Part shown: positions 23,785-36,176 of the stretch, piece by piece | Layout of the letters: each line of letters begins with the position of its first letter | Numbering within the stretch: the first letter of the stretch is position 1 | Assembly (NCBI GenBank): GCA_035771175.1 | Contig: CM069593.1 | Span: 22,123,956 to 22,187,955 of the forward strand | Origin: Paratinospora sagittata | Lineage: Eukaryota > Streptophyta > Magnoliopsida > Ranunculales > Menispermaceae | Direction: 5' to 3' | Length of the DNA stretch: 64,000 nucleotides | Program-made: the position numbers and the translations under genes | Notes under the pieces: model-generated | The model's database searches: none | Told to the model about the DNA's origin: nothing | The model's input: only the letters and a program-made list of their open reading frames with translations

Positions 23785-26700
23785 ATGTCGAATTGTCACG
23801 ACGCCCCTGACGTAGGCTGACGTCATGACCGGCACATTGTACTATACACTGTACATATCCATATACAATATATAATACATTGTCAGCCTTCACGTAGTCT
23901 CACAATCATTCTCAAAATTTATAGCAATTTTTTTTTCCTAATATACCACAAATCAAATCTCATATAGATCTCTATACTCATTCTATTCATTCACACATCC
24001 CATTTTCATTTCATCATCCAATATATTAAGCTATATATATGCCCACACATCCCATCTAGATGATAATACATATATATAATGTGTGATAAGTATACATATC
24101 AAAATAACAAAAGCTATTTCTCCAAGCATACATACACATACCAGGCGAAGGCTCACGTGATTATCATTCACAAATTTTCTTTTTCCCTTCGACTCAATAT
24201 CTGAAATATTGGAGGAAATGGAGTGAGCAAACAACAGCTCAGTGAATATAGTTCTTGATATGACAATTTTATACATTTAGAGAAATATGACATTTAAAAT
24301 CATTTCAAACACTTATTCAACACATGCAGCATTCAACGAATATATTATACATGTCAACAACATAAATTTCATGAGTTTTCCATAACACAATGCACAATCT
24401 CCCTTCTTCCCAAGGCAAGAGAGCGAGTCTAACCCTTGTATGACCGTTACAATGTAGCCACAGCCTCTCATTACCCAATTCACAGTCATTTCAAGGATCG
24501 CAACCCTTGTTAGGACAGACCTACTGACAATGAGGACTCGCAAAATCTCATCCGGGTCTAATTCCTAACGAAACGACATCATTACAAACTCCAATTTCTA
24601 AAATCAGTTTGCATGATCCATAAAACTCAATGCATTATATATAACTATCACATGCATACAATCAAACATTTTATATGCGTACAATGCCATACAAGAACCG
24701 AATCAAAGAAACTATACTCACAGTACAACACGTTCAACTTAAACCCAATCATCGTCGCTTTCGAGTCCAGCTCCAAGTTAAATCCAACTAATTTAACCTG
24801 TCACAATCGCTCCATAATTCAATTTCATGTATTCATATCTATTTACATCTTTAATTTCTCAACTCACTTCAAATCACGAATAATAAATCCATTTAGGACT
24901 CATAAGCAGTTGAAGAAACTACTATATCGTTTCTGTGGTCAATCTAGATATTTCCACAAGAAAGAACAGTGAAAATAGATGTCCAAATCAAATTTTCACG
25001 ACACCATATACTTAGTTACTAAAACTATCAAATCATATCCAAAAATCACATTCTTAGCATCGAAACTTCCGGAATTCAGTTCTCTACGATTCTATGATTT
25101 CAAATCACTGTTCACTGTTCACTGTTCACTGTATTATTCGTCACTATTCATTCAAAACATGTATATTGTATTAAAATTGTCAAACGGTCTCCAAAAATAA
25201 TGAAATGGAACCTAACCACATATTCAGGGTCCCGACAGTTCAAGGAGTGTTTTTCTACCTTTCTAGCGGATTTTCATTCACATTGGGTCAAAACCCCAAT
25301 TTTTGAAAACGCCGTAAAACGGCTCCCATAGCTAAAATTAGTCCGCTAGAAAGTTTACATCTAGCTTAGACATCAATTTTACGAAAAAAATAGAGGGAAA
25401 ATCACTTACCGCAGGTCCTGATTTAGCGCGAATCCCTCCCTTTTTTCTTCTTCTCCTTCTTCCTTCTTCCTTCTCGGTTCTTCCTCTTATGCTTCTAGCA
25501 ACTTCTTTCATTTGGTTTTTCTTTCGTTCATGGTACTATTTAGTGAACAGTACCCGCAAATGAACAGTACCTTTATTGTTATTTTATTTTTTCTTCCTTT
25601 ATTCCTCTTTTTCTTCTTCTATACACTCAATCCACATAATTCAACTCCAAAATTTAACTTGTAAGCACCCATATAAGTTGACTTCATATGTATCATCTTC
25701 ATTTAATAAGTTTATTTACGAATCATACACACGTATATTTGGCTCATACGTATAAAAGATGTGTATTATCACGCGTATATTTAGCTCATACATATACAAT
25801 ACGTGTATTCTACATCTCGATATACGTGTACTTCAACGTATGTATTTAATTAAAATTACGGGGTGTTACACGAATATTACGAAACTTGAATTTGTTGCAC
25901 TTGACATTTCAGGCGACAATTATTTTGTCATAGATCCTTGATGTTGAGATCCACTTGGGTGCCAAAAATTTGGGCAATACAATTAAAGAAGAAACTCAAG
26001 CATCCATACAAGATCGTGCAAAAGCTTTAATATTCCTTCGGCTTCATGAAGGTTTGAAAAGTAAATATCTCATTGTTAAGGACCCTTTCATCCTTTGGAA
26101 TAATTTAAAAGAAAGGTTTGACCATCAAAAGACAGTCATTTTGCCAAAAGATGCATTTGAGGTTGCAAGACTGAAGAAAGGTTATGAGTGGATGCATTTG
26201 AGGTTGCAAGACTTCAAAACAGTCAGTGAATATAACTCCACATTGTTCAAAATTAGCTCCCAGTTGAAGCTATGAGAAGAGAAAATAACTGAAAAAGAAA
26301 CGTTAGAAAAAACTTTTACATCATTTCATGCCTCGAATGTGCTCTTGCAGCAACAATATCGAGGGCGTCGATTCACTGAGTGTTTTGAATTGATCTCATG
26401 CCTTTTGGTGCCTGAGCAAAATAATGAGTTATTAATGAAAAATCATCATTCCCACCCAACTGGTACTGCATCATTCCCTAAAGTGAATGTTGCCTTAGTT
26501 AATGATTATAAATATGGGCGTAGACATAATCGTCATAATAGACGAGAAAAAGGGTATGGCAGAGGTTGAGGTAGAAATAATCATCGATATCATGGTGGTC
26601 ATAATTTCCAAAAGAATTGGAATAAAAATGATGCAAGGCAAGAAAAAGGAAAAGGTTTTCAGAATAAACCTACAAAAGACCATGTGAATACATGTTATAG

Positions 26701-26941
26701 AGGTGGAATAAAAGGACATTGGTATCGTACTTGTCGTACATCCAAACACTTGGTTGACCTTTATCAAGCCTCGGTTAAAGATAAAGGCAAAAAGGTCGAA
26801 ATGAATTTGGTTGATACAGAGAAAAGTTTGAATAAGAACTTTTATAATGGAGATACCACTGTGGACATGACAAATTTTGATATTTCAAATTTTCTGGAAG
26901 ATCCCAGTGGACAATATATCAATGAGAGAAATGTTAACTGA
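23785..26941 (+). pseudogene. Copia gag remnant, interrupted by a solo LTR
   Basis: The start codon at 23785 is followed by two more codons, then the solo LTR; gag resumes at 25876. The visible remainder includes a UBN2-type gag domain (LFLRLHE-like segment, FILWNNLKERFDHQK near 26090-26130) and an Arg/Gly/His-rich stretch. The zinc knuckle near 26690 reads CYRGGIKGHWYRTC, where the second Cys of the CCHC motif is replaced by Gly. In-frame stops occur near 25940, 26274 and 26568. Confidence 0.85.
23789..25875. mobile_element. Solo LTR 1 (gypsy-type ends) inside Copia gag
   Basis: The LTR is 23794-25870 (2077 bp). It starts TGTCACGACGCCCC and ends ACGGGGTGTTACA. CGAAT occurs on both sides (23789-23793, 25871-25875) as the target duplication. 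The GGGGTGTTACA terminus is typical of plant Ty3/gypsy LTRs. There is no internal coding region, so it is most simply a solo LTR left by LTR-LTR recombination. It contains a short tandem array of TTCACTG units near 25107-25131. Confidence 0.88.
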
Positions 26942-26990
26942 ATAACATGATTTTTTTTTTAGTAAAAGTATTATGTAATGAGATGTTTTT

Positions 26991-26994
<4 letters not shown>

Positions 26995-27027
<33 letters not shown>
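26995..27027. repeat. (AT)n microsatellite
   Basis: About 16 AT units inside the Copia element, between the gag and protease remnants. Confidence 0.9.
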
Positions 27028-27031
<4 letters not shown>

Positions 27032-29584
27032 TATACTATAATAGATAGATCTTCGTGAAGAATACCCAAATTTTGAATTAAATAAAGGAGATGTGCGCAT
27101 CGTTGATTGTGCAACAACACATACTATCCTTCGAGATAAAATATATTTTTTGAATTTGAAATTAGCTAAAGCTAATGTGAATACAATATCAGGCACTGCA
27201 AATATTATTGATGGCTCTAGAAGAGAAAATATAATGTTATCAGGTGCTTATATTCTTCTAAATCAAGAAGAAATTTGCTCAATTTTAAGGATATCAGTAG
27301 AAATAGATATCATATTGAGACTATGAATAAAGGCAATGAATAATATTTATATATTACTTCAATTTCTACAGAGAGTAAGAAAATATTAGAAAAATTCTCA
27401 GCTTTATCATCTGGATTATATTTTTCAACTATAGAGCAAGTGGAAATAAATGTTGTCATGAGCAAAAAATTATGTGATCCAAAAACATTTATAATTTGGC
27501 ATGATAGATTGGGTAATCCAGGATCCTCAATGATGAGGCGAATAATAGAAAATCCACATGGGCATCCACTAAAGAATCAAAGGGTTCTTTTGCCAAATAA
27601 ATATAATTGTGTCACTTTCTCAGAGGATAAATTAATTGTTAAACCATCTCCAAGTAAGCTCGTTGTTGAATCTCCAACTTTTCTAGAACGAATTCAAGGG
27701 GATATATGTGGACCTATTCATCCACCTTGTAGACCATTTCGTTATTTTATGGTCTTGATTGATGCATCGACTAGATAGTCACAAGTTTGCTTTTTTTCGA
27801 CCCGAAATGTTGCCTTTGCTAGGCTTCTTGCACAAATAATTCGATTAAGGGCTCAATTCCAGATAATCCGTTTAAGACAATTCATTTTGATAATGTGGGT
27901 GAATTTTCATCCCAAACTTTTATTGATTATTGCATGTCAGTTGGGATTGATATTGAGTATTCAGTTCCTCTTACTCATACTCAAAATGGTTTGGCTGAAT
28001 CTTTGATTAAGCATATTCAGTTGATTACTCGACCCTTACTAATGAGAACGAAGTTACCAACGTCTGCTTGGGGACATGTTATTCTTCATGTGATGGCTTT
28101 AATTCGCATTCGACCTAATGGTTATCATGAGTATTCTCCCTTATGACTTGTATTAGGTCAACAAGCAAATATTTTACACTTAAGAACTTTTGGTTGTGCA
28201 GTATTTGTCCCCATAGCACCTACTCATAAAACTAAAATGGGTCTTCAACGAAGACTTGGAATTTATGTTGGTTTTAATTCTCCATCTATTATATCATACC
28301 TTGAACCTTTAACAGCTGATATTTTTACCGCCCGCTTTATAGATTGTCAATTTGATGATACAATTTTCTCACCATTAGGGGGCGACAAAAAGCCAATTTC
28401 AAAAGAATGGCGTAAAATTGCTTAGAATGCATCAACTTTGTCTCATTATGATCCACGCACAAATCAATGTGAACTAGAGGTTCAAAAGATTATTCATTTG
28501 CAAAGAATTGCAAATGAATTACCTGGTGCATTTACTGATATAAAGAAGGTGACAAAATCACATATACCATCTACAAATGTTCCACCAAGGGTTGATGTCC
28601 CTGAAGGGTAAACTATTAATTCAATGGCACACGAATCAATAAAACGCTTGAAGTGTGATGGCATGTTGGCTCAAAGGATATAGTTGCTCGAAAGAATAAG
28701 AAACAAGTAAATGAATAGAGATGTACTCTTAGAGTAGTACTACATGAACAAGTTTCCATTGAAAAAGATCAATCAAAGGAAAAAGTACCCTTTGAACATG
28801 ATATGAAACATTTGCCCCCCGAAGTGGACAAAATGCTTGAAAATGAATATATCTCAATAAGTCCTATATATACAGGAAAAACATGGGATCGAAATAATAT
28901 TGTTCCAGACAATATATTTGCATTTAATGTATCTTCTGATGTTTATAATGATGATGATCCTGAACCACTAACTGTGAATGCCGACAGAGAAATGATTGGC
29001 AAAAGTGGAAAGTGGCAATTGAAATAAAACTAAACTCGTTGAGAAAATGATAAGTATTTGGATCAATTGTTCAGACACCGAATAATGTAAAGCCTGTTGG
29101 TTTTAAATGGGTATTTGTGCGAAAGAAAAATGAGAAAAATGGGATTACAAGATATAAAACACGACTTGTAACTCAAGGTTTTTCACAAAAAGTTGGTATT
29201 GACTACGAGGAAACCTATTCTTCTGTTATTGACGCAATTACATTTCGTTTCTTAATCAGTCTAGCAGTCTTAGAAGGACTTGAAATGCGTCTAATGGATG
29301 TTGTTACTGCATATTTGTACGAGTCTATTGACAGTGATATATATATATGAAAATCCCTGAAGGATTTAAAATGCCTGAAGAGAATAAGGCAAAACCTCGT
29401 AGTATGTATTCAATAAAATTACAACGGGATTTAAATGGACTAAAGCAATCTGGTCGCAAGTGGTACAATCGCCTCAGTGAATATCTCTTGAAGGAAGGTT
29501 ATGTGAATAATGAAATTTGCCCATGTGTTTTTATCAAGAAATCATCAATTGGGTTTGTGATTGTAGTTGTATATGTTGATGACT

Positions 29585-32392
29585 TAAATTGTAATACCCT
29601 GAAAAAAAATCCATTTTCAAAAACCAAACAATTCAATCAAAAACCAAAAGGATCCACAAATCCAGTAAACTTGAGAGATCAACATATAACGAAGGATCAA
29701 CAAATAAAACCAAAAATTGAAGAAAAAGAAATTTACTAAGATTCCCCAAGAAAAACTCAGTATATGAATGCTCAACCAAAAATTTCCTTATGAAAAATAC
29801 ACGATTTAATCTAAACCACTTATAATTTGAGAAATCTTCCAGTTACCCGTCCAATTTATTCAAAAAAAAAAGGAGATAAACTTCTAAAATCAAAGACAAA
29901 CAAATTCGAAGTATGAACTTAAATCTCTCTGGCGACAACATCATTGAAAAGATCAAAACTCCAAAACGAGCAAGAGAATAAAAAAAAAGATCAAAAAAAA
30001 AAAGAAAAAGAAAGATTTTAAACATGATCCTGAAATCACGCCGACATGTCGCCTGGAATCTCGCCGACATCTCGCCGACATCTTGGCTAAAATCTCGCTC
30101 TCTATCTCTCTCTAAAACCAGCGCACTCTCTCTCTCCCTTCTCATCTTGCCGCTGCAACTCATCACCGCCTCTGCTCTCTCGCTCTCGCCAGGTTCCTCT
30201 CTCAACCCTCTGCTCAAAACCTGAAACCCATCTCGCCGTTGCTCCTCATCTCGCCGCTGCCCTTTCTCTTTCTCTTCTCTGCCACGGATCTCGCCGTCGC
30301 CGCCCTCTCTTCTCTTCTCCGCCATTCCCTGATCTCGCCGCCGCTCTCTCTCTTCTCTGCCATCCGCCACTGCTCTCTCGATCTCTCGTCTGCTCACCCT
30401 CACTCTCTTCTTCTTCTTCTTCTTCTTCTTCTCCTTTTCCCATCCTCTTTTCTTTCCCTTTCTCTCTCTCTCCCCTATTTTCTTCCTTCCGCCCTGCAAC
30501 TCACTCAAGTGTATTTTATTTTTTTTATTTTCTTTTCTTTTCTTTAAGCAACCAACATATTATATAATATATTTATATATATATCATACATACAATACCA
30601 CATATAAACTCCCCTGTTTTCTTCCTTCCGTCCTGCAACTCAAGTGTATTTTATTTTATTTATTTATTTATTTATTTTTCTTTTCTTTTAAGCAACCAAC
30701 AGGTTATATAATATATTTATATGTATCATACATTTTTTTAACCAAGTGTTATTATTTTTTTAAGCAATCAAGATGTTATATAATATATTTATATGTATCA
30801 TACATATTTTTTTTACCAAGTGTTATTATTTTTTTTAAACATTGCAACTCAAGTGTTATTATTTTTTTAAGCAACCAAGATGTTATATATATATATATAT
30901 ATATCATACATACAATACCGCATATAATATATTAGATTATGGTATATCATATTTTACGTTTTTACTATCTAGATCATCATATTATATCAGGTGGAAGTTT
31001 ATTAGCTAAGTTATATTATATGTATAATGTGACCACCATCATACAACATAGACATGTATGCACATTATATTAATATAATATAATACAAAACAAGTGATTA
31101 ACGTGTGATTTATGTGTGGATAGGTTGATAACGCCCAACGTCGAAGAATCAATCTCAACACATTTGGAATTTAGCGACTTAGGTGGGGATGATTCTAGGC
31201 CTTCATAATGTTTTATTTGATATATAGATAGGAATGTTAAATTAATTAGGTCCATAGTATTATTAGATTGCTTATGCATGCCTATTGTACATGATTATAT
31301 ATATACAATGTTGTGATTGTTTAGTCATGATGATATGTGTGTTAACATGATTTTTATTCTGATCAAATGATAATTGGATGCATGAAATTCATGTGGTAGT
31401 TGAATTTATTTATAAATTATAATGCCTGATAATGAAATGTATGATTTGGAATATTGGCATAGTGAATGCGTGAACACTATTATAATTGATTTTGTGACAT
31501 GATACCATGTGTAGTGGAGTTGAATATGTTTTATGAATGCACTTAATATCGTGCTTATACCGTACGTATGGCGTGACATCACTAAAGAACACGATTAAGA
31601 TAAGAATCACACATATGGGGCAGTTATTCTAAGGAATATCGCCAATGTTCTAATTTTTGGGCTGTGCCACCCTGAGTTTGGTTTTCCTAAAGGTAGGTGA
31701 TTTAGAACGTGATGAAATTCTCGACTCAAACAATCTAATGCTGCAACAATTAATGAGTGAAACTTATTTGTAATGTTCTTGTGTATGTATCATAATAAAA
31801 TATTGTGAATTGTTTAGATGACCCACTGGGCTTTCAAGCTCACCCTTATTTTTTTATATGCGGGTGCTTAGGAGAATAAAAATAGCAAGTTCGTGACATA
31901 GTCCAAAGTAGTAGGGGTGGGTTAATTAATTAGTATTATGATGATAAGACTAAATATTTTATTTAATTTTTAAAGGTTTATTATTTAAACGAATTGTATT
32001 GATAATTGAAATTCAATGAATATTATTACGGTCAGTAAAGACCCTGTGATTTATTTCACGTATGAATGTCTTGGAATAGAATTCATTAATTCTATTTGAT
32101 GATTGTATTTAAAGGTTGTGTCCATAATGGATGGACAAGGGCAAGTACCCTCGTATGAAGATAACGATTGTATGAAGAATTAAAGGTATTCGTTTATCTT
32201 AACCAGTAAGTTGGTTGGAAGAATATAAACTCATAGTTTTACAAATTTTATTATTTATAAAATGGTTATGGGTTAAGATAGACGGATACGAGTAACGTCT
32301 CGATTTTCAGTGATATTTTATATAAAAGTAAAATATTCATTATCTTACAAACAAAAAAAAATTAGTTTTGAAAATCGGGGTGTTACATAAAT
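29585..32392. mobile_element. Solo LTR 2 (2.8 kb) inside the Copia reverse transcriptase
   Basis: The LTR is 29590-32387. It starts TGTAATACCCTG and ends AAAATCGGGGTGTTACA, with TAAAT duplicated on both sides (29585-29589, 32388-32392). The Copia reading frame stops at the left border, two codons after YVDD, and its expected downstream motifs resume at the right border. Its ends resemble Ty3/gypsy LTRs, and its sequence differs from solo LTR 1, so two families are involved. It holds a CT-rich, repeated TCTCGCCG region (30040-30470) and tandem AT-rich repeats. No gene. Confidence 0.9.
30471..30930. repeat. Imperfect tandem repeats in solo LTR 2
   Basis: A unit containing CTTCCTTCC-CCTGCAACTCA ... 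AAGCAACCAAC ... TATAATATATTTATAT recurs at 30477-30600 and 30615-30735. Shorter copies (AAGCAA-C-AAGATGTTATAT and ACCAAGTGTTATTATT) follow to 30930. A CTT microsatellite lies just upstream at 30409-30433. Confidence 0.75.
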
Positions 32393-33642
32393 ATTGTGGG
32401 AACTCGTGAAGAAATTGAAAAAACATCTAATTACTTGAAAAAAGAGTTTGAGATGAAAGATCTTGAAAAAATAAAGTTTTGTCTCGGTCTACAGATCGAG
32501 AGTTTTTCAAATGTAGTTCTTGTCCATTAGTCAAATTATATTGAAAAAGTTTTAAAGCGATTTTATATGGACAAGGCACATCCACTAAGTTCCCCAATGG
32601 TTGTTTGAAGTGGATAAAAACCCTTTTCGCCCTCATGATAATGATGAAGAGCTTCTCCGTCCTGAAGTGCCACATCTTAGTGCTATAGGTGCACTTATGT
32701 ATCTAGCAAATTGTACGAAATCGGATATTGCTTTCTCTGTTAATTTACTTGCAAGATATAGTTCAGCACCAACCCGAAGACATTGGAATGGCGTTAAACA
32801 TATATTACGCTATCTTCGAGGAACAAGTGATATGAGTATATTTTACTCGAGAAAGGCAAAATCAAATTTGCTTGGATATGCGGATGTTGGATTCTTATCA
32901 GATCCTCACAAAGCAAGGTCACAAACATGATATATTTTTACTTATGGTGACTCTGCGATATCATGGCTATCCGTGAAGCAAATAATTGTTGTTGCTTCCT
33001 CAAATCACTCGGAGATTCTTGCAACTCACGAAGCCAGTCGTGATTGTGTATGATTGAGATCTATGATCCAACACATTCAAGGATTATGTAGATTATCTTC
33101 TATCAAAGATTGTCCTACAACATTATATGAAGATAATGTCGCATGCATTGCACAATTAAGAGATTGTTATATCAAGGGTGACAGAACCAAACATATTTCA
33201 CCAAAATTCTCTTTTACACATGAGCTTCAGAAGAATGGTGAAATTGATGTCCAACAAATAAGATCGAGTGAGAATCTTGCAGACTTGTTTACAAAACCTT
33301 TGCCGACCACAACATTCAAGAAACTTGCATATAATATTGGGATGTGTCGACTGAAAAAATATTTCAAGCAAAGCAACAGAAGAAAGTTCACACATATCAT
33401 AACGAGGGGGAGAATTAAAAGTTGAGTTATTCTTTTAGGACTATACTATTTTTCTCTTAGCTATGGTTTTGTCCCAATGAATTTTTCTAGTAAGGTTTTT
33501 AATGATGTAGTCCTAAACAATATAAAACTCCTTGAGAATTGTACTCTTTTTTCTTTACTAGTTTTTTTTTTTCCACGAGGTTTTATCTAATAAGGTTTTA
33601 ACGAGGTATATTCTCATGTATGAAGGGTATTCAAAGGGGAAG

Positions 33643-33872
33643 TGCTATAAATGTATTGAATGCCCATCCTATAACCTCCAATTTCAATGCTTGTAACCCA
33701 TATATTTTAAATCTCATAACCTTCAAATTTATGAGATTATTTGATTGCTCTTAATTATATTAAATATATTGTGTAAATGAGTGTTGTAACCCCCTGTACC
33801 AAAAAGTCTATATAAATGGGTATTGTATCTTAATGTATTTGTTTTATTTTAGTTTTCCTTTATTTTGTAACA
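33643..33872 (+). repeat. Copia 3' LTR (internally deleted)
   Basis: 230 bp, starting TGCTATAAATGTATTGAATG and ending TTTATTTTGTAACA. It aligns with the 5' LTR throughout but lacks about 80 bp after the AATGTA near 33835. The missing segment in the 5' LTR is bounded by AATGT repeats. Confidence 0.93.
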
Positions 33873-33877
33873 ATTTA

Positions 33878-36080
33878 AGTTTTATTGAAATTTCTTTAAT
33901 AGTTTTCATAATTTAAATAATAATTTTTAAATTAATTAAATAAAATAATAACTTTACATATTATAAAAAAATTAATAATACTTATAAACTATTTTATATA
34001 AGTTCTTTAATAGTGTTCATACTCAAGGTAACTTAAATTTAATTATTATAAGTGAGTTAGTCAACACACCTATAAGCTAATAATACTTTTGAACTTTATG
34101 GCAGTCTTGACTTCTTTACAAGGTTAATCTTCAAAAAACATGTTTAAATGAAATAAGCAATCATGTTGTAAATATTTAAACAACGAAATGAATAAGCAAA
34201 TATAAAATGAAACAATTGGAGAGAAATTAAATTGAAATAAGAGAGAAAGATATTGACAAGTGATAAAAATAAAAGTAAAGTATTAAAAAATGAACTCAGT
34301 TGTCCAAACTATAAAAAAAACACTCAAATTGAAGAGAACAAAAGAAGAAAATTAGTTAATAAGTGACAAAAAACACATATTATAAGCAGTAAGGGAAAAA
34401 ACAAAGAAACATAACATAATAAAAACGAAGTTCATCATATAGCAAAATTATAAAGAAAATGATCATAAGTAGCACATAACTTTCATATGTGATCATATAA
34501 GTAACACGTCAATTTATTAAATGCAAGGAAGAAAGACAGGTTTTTATCCTTAAAATATAAGATGATTGACATATAAGAATTAAGAATTTGATACGTAGAG
34601 CAATACGAATAGGTGCAGCGTGGCGTGTAGGCACATAGTTTCAAGCATACTTTAGGTTGAATAGCGTTAAAACTCCACTCGTTGCTAGGATTCAATTTGC
34701 TCCTTACGAGTCCCTTAAAGAAATTATAACACTGAAAATATCCTTTAATAAATCATAAAGTAGAACACAAAAGTCTCAAAAAATTACATTCATATCGTTT
34801 CAAATTGTTCACACACCCACAATTCCAAAACAACGTTAACTCTTTATGTGTATTTCTAAAACATTCATTGATTTGGAGGTGATAGTTTACCATTAAAGAC
34901 TTTGTTCTCCAAACATTTATATATATATATATATATATTTGAAACAAGCCATGGAGTAAAGAAATTATATATTTTCTTAAAGAAATTATATCATTGATTT
35001 ATATATATATATATTTAAAATCAAATCTACAAATCTACAAAAAGTGTTATAAACTGTAAAAATAATCAAAAGTACTACTCTACTCTATTTGTTTTTCAAC
35101 AAGTACTGCTTTTTTTTTTCTTTTGGCTCTTTTGTAAAAGCTTGATGAGAGATTGACTTCTTGAAAATAATAATTCTAAAGCATACAAAAATAAAAAAAG
35201 TTTAAAATCAAATATATAAGCTCAAAATAATAATTAAATGTACATAAATTTTGGGTAAGAAAAAAATATATATAAAAAAGCTTGTGCTCTGTAAATGTGA
35301 AAAAAAAAACAAAAACGCAAAACAAAAAGGCGATTAAAAATAAATAAATGGCATGATCCATAATCAGTTGAAGAGAGGATGGTTTGTTGAAAATTATAGT
35401 TCTAAGGCACTAAAAAACTAAAAGAAAAGGTTTAAAATGAAAAAAATAAGAGAGGTTGAGTTCTTGAAAATAATAGTTCTTAAGCACAAAAAAATAACAA
35501 AAAAAAGGGTTTAAAATGATATCTATAAGCTCCAAAAACTAATCAAATGTCCATGGTAAGAAGAAAAAATATAAAAAAGGGCACAGTCTATTAATTTGAA
35601 GCACAAACGTTGATTTGTTGAGAATTACAGTTGTGAAGCACCAAAAAACCCAAATTTTTTTTTAAAATAGAAGTGGACATAAATCAAGAAATTTTCAAAG
35701 TTATAGATTTTAAAGCCGACAACATAATCAAAGTTTCAATAAATTAATAGAAGTGAACCTTAAACTACAGATTCGGTAAATGCACTGAATGTTTTTTATG
35801 AGTGCATTTGTAATTACCCAAAATATGTTGTTAAACATAAACAATTTAAAAGTATTTTTTTTAAAAAAAAAACAAAGAAAACAAAAGTTGCATTAAAATT
35901 ATTTTCTTTCCCCAAATTTTAAAGTTGTTCTCTTGTTTTCTTCTTAAATTTTAAAGTTAATTTTATTAGAGCTAAAAATATAAGTACTAAGTTTTTTTAA
36001 GATGTAGAGTTACCAAATGCTGATCAAAAAGTAATTTTAAATATTTAAAAAATATTCTAAGAAATCGTATTTTTACGAAA
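33878..36080. other. AT-rich intergenic DNA, no gene
   Basis: Very AT-rich, with (AT)n runs at 34917-34938 and 34998-35017 and a diverged tandem array at 35145-35655. Short frames here show no family resemblance. Confidence 0.6.
35145..35655. repeat. Diverged tandem array
   Basis: Four related blocks start near 35150, 35375, 35455 and 35612. Each has the order TTG(A/T)GA-ATTA-AGTTCT-AAGCA-C-AAAAA-AAA followed by GGTTTAAAATGA-like sequence. Blocks 1 and 3 are longer and share TATAAGCTC-AAAA-TAAT-AAATGT. A GTTGAGAATTACAG motif also occurs at 469-483 near the left edge, so the family is dispersed. Confidence 0.6.
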
Positions 36081-36176
36081 TCTTAGGTTGCGTTTGGTTC
36101 ATGATCTAGAAAGTATAATACAATTCAAAAAATAAAAACTCATAAAATAACATTTTGTCATTTTCTAAAAAATGAT

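Larger units (their letters stand above)
27060..33425 (+). pseudogene. Copia pol remnant: protease, integrase, RT, RNase H
   Basis: Protease: IVDCATTHTI at 27096-27125, where the catalytic Asp is followed by Cys-Ala instead of Ser/Thr-Gly or the Ser-Ala variant. GAG-pre-integrase: WHDRLGNPG (27498). Integrase: GDICGPIHPP and a downstream S-Q-T-F-I-D-Y-C segment (27895), with a stop at 27776. Reverse transcriptase: TRYKTRLVTQGFSQKVGIDY (29136-29200), then YVDD at 29572-29583. RNase H: LYEDNVACIAQ (33124) and ENLADLFTKPLP (33272-33307). The reverse transcriptase is split by solo LTR 2 (29590-32387). Many stops; not functional. Confidence 0.9.
22594..33877 (+). mobile_element. Old Copia LTR retrotransposon with two nested solo LTRs
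   Basis: The element is 22599-33872, with a perfect ATTTA target duplication at 22594-22598 and 33873-33877. LTRs (22599-22906, 33643-33872) start TG and end CA. A polypurine tract CAAAGGGGAAG (33632-33642) abuts the 3' LTR. The domain order gag, protease, integrase, reverse transcriptase, RNase H is that of Ty1/Copia. All frames are broken by stops, and the LTRs differ at very roughly one base in eight by eye over the first 150 bp, so the insertion is old. About 4.9 kb of the 11.3 kb is two later solo LTRs. Confidence 0.95.

Noticed and set aside
29843..30508. 221-aa minus-strand frame rich in Glu, Arg and Lys
   Set aside because: It is the reverse of CT-rich low-complexity DNA inside solo LTR 2, with no domain and a poly-Phe tail from AT-rich sequence.
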